Positions 23,749-33,177 of a stretch of 64,000 nucleotides of DNA are shown here, one piece after another. The notes under the pieces are model-generated. The model saw nothing but the letters and a program-made list of their open reading frames with translations, did no database searches and was not told the origin of the DNA. The DNA lies in IMG/VR virus record IMGVR_UViG_3300033149_003588, positions 1 to 64,000 of that record; one strand, given 5' to 3'. Within the stretch, counting starts at the first letter, position 1. Every line of letters begins with the position of its first letter. Origin of the DNA: a virus. Position numbers and translations under genes: made by a program.

Positions 23749-25680
23749 CTATAAATAACGTCTAAAAGTTATTATGTTTACTGAAGTAGAGCTTGATAAG
23801 TCTACATTGTATTGCATGCCACCACCACCACTGCTGCCCATGTAATGTAAAGCAAGTGTTGGCTCACGCAGTTTGTAAACAGTCTCTTCATAGGTGGTGT
23901 CCAACCTCATTCTTATTGCATCAACTAATTCTCTGACATCATGCATATTTAACATATCGGTATCAACAGTGTATATTCTATTATTAAATGGATTAATGGT
24001 AATATCCAAAATCTTTCTTCTGGCTGGGTCCTTCATAGCGTCTAACTCTATCTGCATATCTGCATGTGATATAAATTCAGTTTCAAATATATCAAAATCT
24101 TGAACAATACCATCATATCCAGAGACCACCTTTATAAACCCATGTTTACATCTTACAAATTTCTCGGTAACATCCTTTATCGTTACCCAATGTAACATAT
24201 TAGTTGTTAAACCAGCAGTAATATAATCATATGATTCCACCGATTTATTCACAACTTCCACAGATTTTAATTTACCACTCTCCAGAGGTTTAATACCAAC
24301 CACATATCCATTAATAATATTATGCTGTTCTGATATCCACCCCTTGTTATAATGGATAGTTTTGTGTGTACCCCAGGTATCTTCGGGTACAGTAATTCTC
24401 CTATAGCTATATAAACTTTCTTCTTCTCTTATTTTCATAAAACTTAGCGCAATACCATCAGCACTTTTCAATTTTACTAATTGATATATTGTTTTCTCAA
24501 TGGAATACGGCTTGCCTAATCCAGTATATTTATAGCAAACTATTTCCTTGAATATCGGACCAATACTTGAATAATACCCATCAGGCGCATCGTCAAGAAC
24601 ACTGCCAACACGCTCGTCACCACTATTAGACATAAATTGACCGAATAAAGATGTTGCTATAGTACCTGTGGTATCTGATAATCCTACAATTGGTTTATCA
24701 GACCACACAGTAGTAGTTACCCTTACTGGATATTCCTTATCATCATACTTATCATAATATAACTCTGTAATAGTGCGGGTCCAATTATGAACAAAAGCAT
24801 CTTCACCCTTCCATGGTGCCTTGATTTTCACAGTGGATACCACCATACCACTATCTATTGTATGATTAGCCTCAAGATGTATGGGTGTATTCCGGTCCCA
24901 TATAGCCCTATCGCTATGAAAAGGACTATTAACAAACTCTTCATCTAGACTTAAAAATCCATTTACAATAAGCCTACCATAAGGATTCTTTTTATCTACC
25001 AACCTAGTATCTAGTTGCTCTATAAACTTATTACTTGTTATACTATAGATACCATCTGCTTCGTCTTCACCTGGCATAGTAATCTGTAAAACATGTACTC
25101 CATCACTAAGTATTACAGGATTATACATGCTACACAGTGTCTCAATGGCATTTACCAGTGTCATTGTAGAATCAAACCTAAATTCTCGTACATCAAATGC
25201 AGGCAATGTATATATTATAGTAACATTAATACCACATATATCGGCAAGATCATCAATTATTTGATCAGATCTCCATCCACCAGCACCATATGATGATGTA
25301 GTCTGTTTCCAATGTATTACGGGTCTCTCCTCTTCATTATCTTCCTCATCATTAAATACCATATAATCCTCAGGATTGACTGGTGACGATATCCAAATAT
25401 GTGTTCTTGATGGTGCGCTTGTCTCTATGTCATGTACTAATCTAGATGTCGCATTAATACTATAAGTGATATCAACGGCAGATTCTGATTCACTTATCTC
25501 AGTTATAATACATGGTATACCACCAATTGTAATGGCATCACCAACCGTTGGACGATTCTTAAGACCATTAACAACAATATCAAAACCTATTTGTTCGGGG
25601 GTTTTACTAATATTAACTGATTTTACTAGTGGTAAACCCGAGCTAGGTAATACTATTTCTTGTAGTGTTTTCTCATTCAT
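23749..25680 (-). CDS. Putative baseplate hub / tail-tip protein, 643 aa
   Basis: The N-terminal third alternates beta strands, then WRSDQIIDDLADICGINVTI, DSTMTLVNAIETLC and VHVLQITMPGE. This order (short strand domain, I-x-DLA-x-x-x-GI, helix before a strand) is typical of gp27/gpD-like hub proteins to which fibres and a tail lysin attach. The rest is beta-rich. It lies distal to the tape measure in gene order, between small proteins and a repeat-rich fibre. Call rests on layout rather than a signature. Confidence 0.5.
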   Translation of the reverse strand: MNEKTLQEIVLPSSGLPLVKSVNISKTPEQIGFDIVVNGLKNRPTVGDAITIGGIPCIITEISESESAVDITYSINATSRLVHDIETSAPSRTHIWISSPVNPEDYMVFNDEEDNEEERPVIHWKQTTSSYGAGGWRSDQIIDDLADICGINVTIIYTLPAFDVREFRFDSTMTLVNAIETLCSMYNPVILSDGVHVLQITMPGEDEADGIYSITSNKFIEQLDTRLVDKKNPYGRLIVNGFLSLDEEFVNSPFHSDRAIWDRNTPIHLEANHTIDSGMVVSTVKIKAPWKGEDAFVHNWTRTITELYYDKYDDKEYPVRVTTTVWSDKPIVGLSDTTGTIATSLFGQFMSNSGDERVGSVLDDAPDGYYSSIGPIFKEIVCYKYTGLGKPYSIEKTIYQLVKLKSADGIALSFMKIREEESLYSYRRITVPEDTWGTHKTIHYNKGWISEQHNIINGYVVGIKPLESGKLKSVEVVNKSVESYDYITAGLTTNMLHWVTIKDVTEKFVRCKHGFIKVVSGYDGIVQDFDIFETEFISHADMQIELDAMKDPARRKILDITINPFNNRIYTVDTDMLNMHDVRELVDAIRMRLDTTYEETVYKLREPTLALHYMGSSGGGGMQYNVDLSSSTSVNIITFRRYL

Positions 25681-25688
25681 TGTGGCAC

Positions 25689-27590
25689 CTAATATAAATG
25701 ACAGTACATATTTATATCCTTATATATATATAAGTAATCTACACAAATAATTCTAAGTGTTGTTTGAGCCTTCAATTCTTCTAGTTCAAAATATCCCTCA
25801 ACAATTCTAGAAGTATCAATAGCTAGATCACCACATGCTTCCACATGAGTAAATGTCTCTATTTTAAATTCGAATGTTCCTTCGCATTCGTCACTGGTTT
25901 CATCACCACTTATATAGATCATATCAACATCAAAATAAGCTACTGCTGCGACACCCTGTATTATACTTATATCTATAAATCCTTCGTTATCATTAAGAGC
26001 ATTATCAAGATATATGTCTATATCTATGTATTCATGGCCAGCATCATAATATACGTCTATAAACTCATCAACATCCCTGGTATCCAAATAAATGCCAATA
26101 TCCTCAAAGGCATCATTAGGAATACCAAGTATTATATTGATATCCTTAAACGCTTCATTCTCTAAATATGCATACAAAACAGTGTCACAATATGGCTTGT
26201 CATGACAATAATATATATTTATATCTATAGCATGTGCGGACAACCATGTTATATCTATATCAGACGCTACTACATCTGCTTCGGGCATGCACGATACGAA
26301 TTTAATCTCATGTTCATAGCCATAGACAAAATTGCGCTCACCTATTAAAGTGTCAAAACTAATATCTAATATACCACCAGCCGATTTAATATCATCATCA
26401 AATACTGGAATAAATTTAGCTTCAAATTGCCCACCATATACAATATTTACATCATTATAAATACCTACCGCATATAAACCAACATTATTAGTATCATCTC
26501 CAGCATCAAATACTATTTTAACACCAGTAACTAATTGTTTATGTATGCCAAATGATATCCATTCGCCATGTGCATATTTATTACTAACAACCGGGTTGAC
26601 CATAAGTGAATCTGTTTCGCTCACAAATATGTCATTTACCTTCGCATATATAATATTTATAGGTTTCCACGAATCAGTATTGTATGGCATAACATAAATC
26701 GTGAAATCGTTAGCAGCATATACCTCGTGGAATCTGAATTCTATAGTATTAATATACTTGGCCTGGTCGAACACACATTCTAATTCGTGTGCCCATGTAT
26801 CGTTAGATAACCAATATGTATCACTATCCCTATTTATATATCTACATTCATCATGGTTCAATAGTAAATTGTTAACTCGATGCTCAGGATCCTCACTAGT
26901 GGCAGATATTGTGGTTAGCGGTACAATAGACTCACGTGATTTGTTTTTACATGCAGCTATTAAACTAATGTCTTCCCAAAACATGTTCATCGCACCAGAT
27001 AATACTAGTGTCTCACTATATAATGGCTCAGACATAACAGTATCATCAAGTGCAATTGCCTCTATATGTGTGGGTATAAATGAACCTATATTTGTTAACT
27101 TGTATACATTATAAAAATATGGTTGTATAAATTCTAATTCTATATCCTTATAATTATATATAGGTGGGAAATCTAATAATATATCTTTATACTCTAAATC
27201 TGTGACAGTTATGACTATATCAACGTCAGAATATGCTATATTAGACCCATTAAAATATATATCAGTGTCATCATATGATGCGCCAACTACAGACAAAAAT
27301 ACATTGGTATCTTCAACAGAAGTTGTTTCCAATGTAAGTATAATACCAGTATCACTTGCACCAGCTTCAAAGAAGCCTGGAATTATCAATCGCGCATACT
27401 CATCTATACTAACTGTACTTGCAGCATAAATGATCTTGCCATATTCAGCAATACCAACTCCACTGGGTAATACTATACGCGCATATTCTAAATATTCAGT
27501 AATACCAGGTATTACTATACGTCCATACTCGACGCGTTCACTATGCGCGAGAATCGTAATTCTTGCATATTCCTCAGCATATGGAGCCAT
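25689..27590 (-). CDS. Repeat-rich tail fibre/adhesin protein, 633 aa
   Basis: Starts with at least five tandem EYARI/EYGRIVIPG-type strand repeats (residues 1-75). Strands like YKDILLDF and YSDVDIVI follow, then a discoidin-like segment (about residues 250-390: FDQAKYINTIEFRFHE, VTGVKIVFDAGDD) and a second set of FIDVYYD/YIDIDIYLD repeats. Such arrays build stiff beta shafts with carbohydrate-binding modules. The same Y-x-D-I/V motif occurs in proteins at 28184, 29205 and 46405. Likely host-receptor contact. Repeated ends may recombine. Confidence 0.6.
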   Translation of the reverse strand: MAPYAEEYARITILAHSERVEYGRIVIPGITEYLEYARIVLPSGVGIAEYGKIIYAASTVSIDEYARLIIPGFFEAGASDTGIILTLETTSVEDTNVFLSVVGASYDDTDIYFNGSNIAYSDVDIVITVTDLEYKDILLDFPPIYNYKDIELEFIQPYFYNVYKLTNIGSFIPTHIEAIALDDTVMSEPLYSETLVLSGAMNMFWEDISLIAACKNKSRESIVPLTTISATSEDPEHRVNNLLLNHDECRYINRDSDTYWLSNDTWAHELECVFDQAKYINTIEFRFHEVYAANDFTIYVMPYNTDSWKPINIIYAKVNDIFVSETDSLMVNPVVSNKYAHGEWISFGIHKQLVTGVKIVFDAGDDTNNVGLYAVGIYNDVNIVYGGQFEAKFIPVFDDDIKSAGGILDISFDTLIGERNFVYGYEHEIKFVSCMPEADVVASDIDITWLSAHAIDINIYYCHDKPYCDTVLYAYLENEAFKDINIILGIPNDAFEDIGIYLDTRDVDEFIDVYYDAGHEYIDIDIYLDNALNDNEGFIDISIIQGVAAVAYFDVDMIYISGDETSDECEGTFEFKIETFTHVEACGDLAIDTSRIVEGYFELEELKAQTTLRIICVDYLYIYKDINMYCHLY

Positions 27591-27597
27591 TTATATT

Positions 27598-28173
27598 TTA
27601 ACTATCATTATTCCCATTAAATACTAAATCAACGTCACCACCCCATGCTACCCTAAAATATGTATACGCCGAAATCTTCATTACACCGGTTCTAACAATA
27701 GATTCTGGCATAGTGCCATCCGTGCGAACCTGAAATATGTATGCTCTCGGACCATCGGAGGCACCCACTCTAACATAGCTATCCATGTGTACATCTATCG
27801 ATGTTGCCCAAGGTGTCCACTCAGTAACAATAATAGGAACATTACTACTAAAGTTAATAGCTTGCCTAAATTCTATATAACTCGAACCACCTTGAACTTC
27901 AATACCACTCTCATTTTTAGTATCACGTGTTATACTCATCTCATATAATCTAATGCCTTCTATTCCTTGATATATAACGAATGTTACCATATCTTCACTG
28001 GGTGAATCGATGGGCGCATCTAATAATATTTCACCATCAGAATCTGGGGTTATACCATTTAATGGGTATGCACCATGATACAAAGAAAGCCCAGATTCTT
28101 CATCAAGTATATTAATGTAGACTGTATTATCTAATATATCACTGGCATACTCAGCATCATAATAATTTGGCAT
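27598..28173 (-). CDS. Putative tail protein, 191 aa
   Basis: Start MPNYYDAEYASDILDNTVYI at 28173 after TAAGGAGGAGATA, one of the stronger sites in this AT-rich block. Beta-rich with few charged helices, no Cys. Contains the SLYHGAYPLNGI and SYVRVGASDGPR turns. Between two fibre-like genes; structural role inferred from position. Confidence 0.5.
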   Translation of the reverse strand: MPNYYDAEYASDILDNTVYINILDEESGLSLYHGAYPLNGITPDSDGEILLDAPIDSPSEDMVTFVIYQGIEGIRLYEMSITRDTKNESGIEVQGGSSYIEFRQAINFSSNVPIIVTEWTPWATSIDVHMDSYVRVGASDGPRAYIFQVRTDGTMPESIVRTGVMKISAYTYFRVAWGGDVDLVFNGNNDS

Positions 28174-28183
28174 TATCTCCTCC

Positions 28184-29215
28184 TTATATTATATTAACCA
28201 TTATATTTATATCACTATGTGTCAACTCCGATAAATATAGGACATTATCTATTATGTTTATTATCTTATAGGCTCCACCATAATTATCAAACGTGATCCA
28301 TGTACCAATCACTAAATCATCAGGGACTTCATCAACAATGACCTCATGATCAGAACCATCCTCCCACCCTGCAACATGAGCTACAATATCTTTTTGACCT
28401 AATGGATTGTACCCAGCTGTTGATAGTGCTCGAAGTATTTGAATATTATCTATTAACGATCCGCCCAATACTCCACTTAATTCTTCTCTAGTACTATCAG
28501 GATGAGTAATCGCTACCCTAAAATTTCCCGTAACTACAAAAACCTCTTGATAATTGACTATATTAATAATAGCATCTATGTCATGATAACTACTTGTATA
28601 TTTAGAATAAAAACAGAAATCAATATCATTATAAAAATACTCATTGTCATTACTATATAATAAATCAGTATCTCTATGGCTGATTTCTAAACTACCCCCG
28701 AATGGAGCATTCTCTAAATATATATCTATATCATGTGTAGTACCAATATTAGCATACCCAACAACAATATCAAGTTTATATATGTGTGTATCTAAACCAG
28801 CGTTTAATGTAGTATAACCGTCCCCTCTAAATCGCAATAATCTATTACCAGGAGTAATCTTGATCCATCTTTGAATAGAAAGATCAAGGTTAAATTTATT
28901 TAATTCCACTGTCATGGCAGTCCACTCGTCAGATAGCTCATATGTAATTATACCAATAGTGCCCAATGGGCTATCCGGCATTCCATCACTATCAGAATAT
29001 ATATCACATATAGCATCAGAATATACGTTAGGCGCATTTTTCATGTAAACAGTTATCGATAATAAAATACTTGAGTCTATTATTGGTAATTTAACATATG
29101 CAGCCTCATCTAATGCAAAAGTACCACCAGAAGATGCCGAGATAAACTGAGGCTCTCCCCAAGCGCCCTCGATATGAGTATCCAAATCTATATTATGTTC
29201 AGAATTAAATATCAT
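28184..29215 (-). CDS. Tail fibre-like protein with choice-of-anchor-type N-terminus, 343 aa
   Basis: The first half (VKLPIIDSSILLSITVY, ICDIYSDSDGMPDSPLG) resembles carbohydrate-binding beta-sandwiches that contain an 'SDS-D-G-x-P' calcium-like loop. The second half has strand repeats HDIDIYLENAPF, YNDIDFCFYS and YHDIDAIINI shared with other tail genes here. Overlaps the next gene's stop by 11 bp. Likely part of the adsorption apparatus. Confidence 0.55.
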   Translation of the reverse strand: MIFNSEHNIDLDTHIEGAWGEPQFISASSGGTFALDEAAYVKLPIIDSSILLSITVYMKNAPNVYSDAICDIYSDSDGMPDSPLGTIGIITYELSDEWTAMTVELNKFNLDLSIQRWIKITPGNRLLRFRGDGYTTLNAGLDTHIYKLDIVVGYANIGTTHDIDIYLENAPFGGSLEISHRDTDLLYSNDNEYFYNDIDFCFYSKYTSSYHDIDAIINIVNYQEVFVVTGNFRVAITHPDSTREELSGVLGGSLIDNIQILRALSTAGYNPLGQKDIVAHVAGWEDGSDHEVIVDEVPDDLVIGTWITFDNYGGAYKIINIIDNVLYLSELTHSDINIMVNII

Positions 29216-29840
29216 ACGGAATACATGATAAGATGGTATCAGTTTTGGATACTACTCTATAATGTCTACCAGTCTGCATTAACCAAATTACAGTACCGTT
29301 ACACACACCCATAGTAGTATCTAGATATATTTCTACACGGTCATTTTGTGATATAGCTATATCAATAACATGGAGAGGCGTAACAGCTTTATCAGTTTCA
29401 TCAATAACATTAACCTCTATACCATTATTTTGAATACCTGGCAAAATTGCTTGAATTTTTACATTACTATGCATAATGGCATGAGCATGTATCCTATCAA
29501 ACTCCCATTCGGACCCAAAACAAATATTGATATCATTATATGCTATAGTCTCATCAATAACATCGGCACTACCGCCAATAATTAGTCTGCGCGCCGAAGT
29601 AAACTCTACCACTGGGAAATCTGTCCTATATATTATCGTTGTATCTTCTGACGCTGATGGATAATCAGTACCATCAAAATAAAGAATTATATCTTCATAT
29701 GAGTCAACTACCGATAATCCCAAATGCGCGTTTAAATATGTATATGCTAGTGTTGTCGAAACATAATCTATTATATCAACACCATTAGCATCATGGCCTA
29801 TACATAGTATACAGTCGGTATCTTCGTAATGTAGACCCAT
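29205..29840 (-). CDS. Tail fibre-like protein, 211 aa, N-terminus shared with the 46405 protein
   Basis: Start MGLHYEDTDCILCIGHDANG at 29840. The segment CIGHDANGVDIIDYV matches IIGHNSSGVDVIHVV in the 591-aa protein at 46405-48168, indicating duplicated modules. YEDIILYFDGTDY and YNDINICFGSEWE are Y-x-D-I strand repeats. It follows a 141-bp gap with a small hairpin. Structural role inferred. Confidence 0.55.
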   Translation of the reverse strand: MGLHYEDTDCILCIGHDANGVDIIDYVSTTLAYTYLNAHLGLSVVDSYEDIILYFDGTDYPSASEDTTIIYRTDFPVVEFTSARRLIIGGSADVIDETIAYNDINICFGSEWEFDRIHAHAIMHSNVKIQAILPGIQNNGIEVNVIDETDKAVTPLHVIDIAISQNDRVEIYLDTTMGVCNGTVIWLMQTGRHYRVVSKTDTILSCIPYDI

Positions 29841-29938
29841 TAGAATTTACTATTAATGTAATTAAATATATTTTGTACTACGACACAACATAATACAAAA
29901 TATACTCTTGTAGCATTCTATTATGTTTGTATATTAAA

Positions 29939-29953
29939 CTTGCATTAAGCAAG
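29939..29953 (-). terminator. Small hairpin after the 29982-33161 gene, weak terminator
   Basis: Coding strand CTTGC, TTAAT, GCAAG followed by TTTAATA, 29 bp past the stop of the 1059-aa gene. Only 5 bp of stem, so weak. The remaining gap to 29841 is AT-rich and may hold a promoter, but no convincing pair of boxes was seen. Confidence 0.35.
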
Positions 29954-29981
29954 ATATATGGTAAGATATTTTGAGGTGCCA

Positions 29982-32900
29982 TCATAAAACATCACCATCT
30001 ATATCAACTAGTGATGTGCTTGAAAGCGCTGGGGTAGAAGCATCATTATATTGACGAAGAAAACTCATCGCATTCCAATTAAACAAACAGACACCAGCAT
30101 CTGTTCCCGTGGTTGCCACACCAATAATCCCATTTCTACTGTGTAACTCTGACCACCTGCTTCGAACATTATCAGCTGACATAATGGTATTGGATAATCT
30201 TACTTGATATGGCATCTTTTTGACATAACTAGACTCCCCTATCACATTGGTAGGACAATAATCAGTCTTAATACAGTGACCCAATGCTCCACCAGTACTA
30301 TTAAGTGCGCCAATACTGCTAATACTGGTACTATCAACTAATCGCCCATTGTGATATAATTTTATATCACCGGAACTATCCCAGGTAACGACAATATACA
30401 TTAACCCATACCCATATGACTCGGTTCCATTCCTAAATATGCCCCCATTATAAAGTCTATGCGTATTTAAAACCTCGAAATTACTATTATCTTTATAATA
30501 AATTACATATACCCTATGACCAATTAATGTACTATGTCCAGTTAAACTAGTTTCTACAGTACCAAACGGCATTAAACAATATATATTAACAGCCTTCGAT
30601 CCTAGCCTGAAAAGAGTCAGGAGTTGCTCAGTGCTATCATTGGCGATGTTAGATGCCCTCCTACCTATCCACTCAATAGATCCCGAAGACGGTATTGAAT
30701 AGCCAGATGGTATTATCCATTCTTCTTGAAAACAAATGCCACCCATACCATGTCTGGTTTTACTAATTTGTTTTACACTAGAACTACTAGACAAAGTAAG
30801 ATCAAGAGAATTGCCCGATTGGTCATGTATGGTATAAAAATATTTATCACTATCAGATACATAACGAGCCCCATCGAACCTCCATAAAGCCTGGGTATCT
30901 GTAGTATTGGGCAACACCCTTCTCATATTTGTAAACCGTGCATTATCTGACACTACAGAAGCCACAGGATTATCACCATCTATATCACCACACAACTCAG
31001 AATCAGTAACAGTAACATCATAGTTTTTAAGAATAATACCAGCCCCAATCATCCTATATGTTATACTTCTGGGCATAACCAGCGCCTTGTCAGTTTCAGA
31101 GGTTAATGTGAGTTCACTACTTTCCTCAATAAGAGTTATTCCGTCACTCTGATATATGGCTATTTTAAATGTAGTATCACTATATGTAATTTTAACAACA
31201 ATGCGATCACCACCATTATAAAATACCCAATCATTATATGCTGGCTCACTATCAACCCAGGTACCACTAGTAGCATTCCAATATCTCGTGGTGCCATCTG
31301 ATATTTTGTGATATATGCGCATATAATCATTCTTCTCATCAGCCCCGCTTCCATACCAACGAAGCTCAAAAACTGTAGAAAAATGTGTTGCCTGCGGCCA
31401 TAGATGATGACCAAGTCTAAGTTTCCGATCTCTATCTGAATACTGTGTGTCAATATCAAATGTAATTACACCACGCGTAGGAACAATGTAATAGCTAACA
31501 TTCCATTCATTCCATGGAAATGTTCTATTAGGGGCATCAGAATATATATATGGGCCATAATGCTCGCCATGCGAGCAAGCATGATTTAATTCTAATAATA
31601 TAACACCCTGGTCTGTCGATAACAATGCGCCAATAGAATTATATAAGTTTTCTATAGTGCAGATCTTATGTACATAAAATTTACCAACATTCGCTGGTAA
31701 CCACCCTATCTTCTGATATGCACCCATATGTTCTAAATAAGTCATTGTAAAATTATCAGCACTAATAGTATCATATGCATGCTTGTACCATATAATATTA
31801 AGATCTCGATGTTCAGCGGCTGTATCACCACCAAGAGCTATAATCATTATAGGAAGCATGGCAGCGTCAACTTTAAGAATATCAAAACCGCCAGATAAAT
31901 GAATGGCATCTATATGTGCGTCACCAGATATCGGAGTATATAAATTATTTTTAGAACTATAATTATTACCTGTAGTACGATCATTGGTTATAAGATCAAC
32001 ATACACATTACCAGCTGCAATGTATTCTATATTATCATATATTCTCATATGTATACATCTTATATGGGCATTACCAACAGTTACATCGTTATAGCTTGAC
32101 CAAGATATTGTATCATTCCTTTCACTAAAATCTGATGTAGTAGATTCTTGTTCAGAGGTACCTATTACAAAAAACGCGTCATTCCTCATATCAATAATGC
32201 GTATCCCACCAGTTTCTGTACCAATAGAAATTACTCCATTAGCTGCAGAAATACACTTCATGCCACCATCTAATACATAGTCAGAACCAGTTTCAAATCT
32301 CATCCACAAACTGTTATCTTGAGCATCAATAATATCAAGCCCACCACTAGACAAAATAAGAAACGCAACGGTCGGAAATACACCGGATATATTTTGCCAA
32401 CTAGCAATATCATCCGGAGAATCCTTTACACCATTTGTATATTTGAATCCATCGGAAGCATATCCAGAAAATTTATATCCACGAAACCCATATATGTAGT
32501 CTATATTAACTACTGAAGTAATCTCGGACCCCCACCCCTTCACACCTAATAATATATTATTCTCATTAGTTGCATCTGTAATCCATACAGTAGAGTCGCT
32601 AAGTATCTCCTCGCCATCCCTATATACCGTGACAACATGATTAACTTTATCAAAATCAATTCGGTATTCTGGCATTTCTGTGGGATAACAATCAGTGGAA
32701 ACAACATTAACACCAGTAGCACCATTAACGATTGATATCTTGCCCTCAGTCCATATAATATACACACACTTAGTACCACTGTAATATGCTAATCTAAATC
32801 CACCGCTATTATATGATGTTGGTTCATTAATATTAAGAGCAACAGCACGAAATTTTATAACTATTGAAAATAAATCTTGGTTTTCTAATAACTCTTTCTT

Positions 32901-33161
32901 AATACTAGCTTCGCCAGACTGTGCTGTAGTTAAATAATAATAGGAATCTTCTAAATATACATCACCATCACCAACCTTAGATATGGTCCAATACTCACTC
33001 GGATCTATGGTGCAATCGCATGTAAGCAAGTAAGGTCTATCACTATATGACATACTAGTAGGGTTGCCCCAAGCCTCCGATCTTATATCATAACTCTGAA
33101 CATCTATCACTGAATCGCTTACCAAATGACCACTAGCCACACTTAATTGTGCATTAGGCAT
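29982..33161 (-). CDS. Large tail fibre/adhesin with LamG-like domains, 1059 aa
   Basis: Multi-domain beta protein. An N-terminal LamG/concanavalin-like domain (about residues 50-230) contains VVTVYRDGEEILSD. The central domain (about 240-620) has repeats of the IIDAQDNSLWMRF / GIRIIDMRNDAFFVIG kind, like propeller blades. Two more LamG-like domains follow, the last (about 800-1030) with LWRFDGARY and DIKLYHNGRLVDS. The HNGRLV turn and F-x-R-x-GS pattern are typical of glycan-binding jelly rolls. Probable receptor-binding fibre. Confidence 0.65.
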   Translation of the reverse strand: MPNAQLSVASGHLVSDSVIDVQSYDIRSEAWGNPTSMSYSDRPYLLTCDCTIDPSEYWTISKVGDGDVYLEDSYYYLTTAQSGEASIKKELLENQDLFSIVIKFRAVALNINEPTSYNSGGFRLAYYSGTKCVYIIWTEGKISIVNGATGVNVVSTDCYPTEMPEYRIDFDKVNHVVTVYRDGEEILSDSTVWITDATNENNILLGVKGWGSEITSVVNIDYIYGFRGYKFSGYASDGFKYTNGVKDSPDDIASWQNISGVFPTVAFLILSSGGLDIIDAQDNSLWMRFETGSDYVLDGGMKCISAANGVISIGTETGGIRIIDMRNDAFFVIGTSEQESTTSDFSERNDTISWSSYNDVTVGNAHIRCIHMRIYDNIEYIAAGNVYVDLITNDRTTGNNYSSKNNLYTPISGDAHIDAIHLSGGFDILKVDAAMLPIMIIALGGDTAAEHRDLNIIWYKHAYDTISADNFTMTYLEHMGAYQKIGWLPANVGKFYVHKICTIENLYNSIGALLSTDQGVILLELNHACSHGEHYGPYIYSDAPNRTFPWNEWNVSYYIVPTRGVITFDIDTQYSDRDRKLRLGHHLWPQATHFSTVFELRWYGSGADEKNDYMRIYHKISDGTTRYWNATSGTWVDSEPAYNDWVFYNGGDRIVVKITYSDTTFKIAIYQSDGITLIEESSELTLTSETDKALVMPRSITYRMIGAGIILKNYDVTVTDSELCGDIDGDNPVASVVSDNARFTNMRRVLPNTTDTQALWRFDGARYVSDSDKYFYTIHDQSGNSLDLTLSSSSSVKQISKTRHGMGGICFQEEWIIPSGYSIPSSGSIEWIGRRASNIANDSTEQLLTLFRLGSKAVNIYCLMPFGTVETSLTGHSTLIGHRVYVIYYKDNSNFEVLNTHRLYNGGIFRNGTESYGYGLMYIVVTWDSSGDIKLYHNGRLVDSTSISSIGALNSTGGALGHCIKTDYCPTNVIGESSYVKKMPYQVRLSNTIMSADNVRSRWSELHSRNGIIGVATTGTDAGVCLFNWNAMSFLRQYNDASTPALSSTSLVDIDGDVL

Positions 33162-33177
33162 ATTACAATCTCCTATT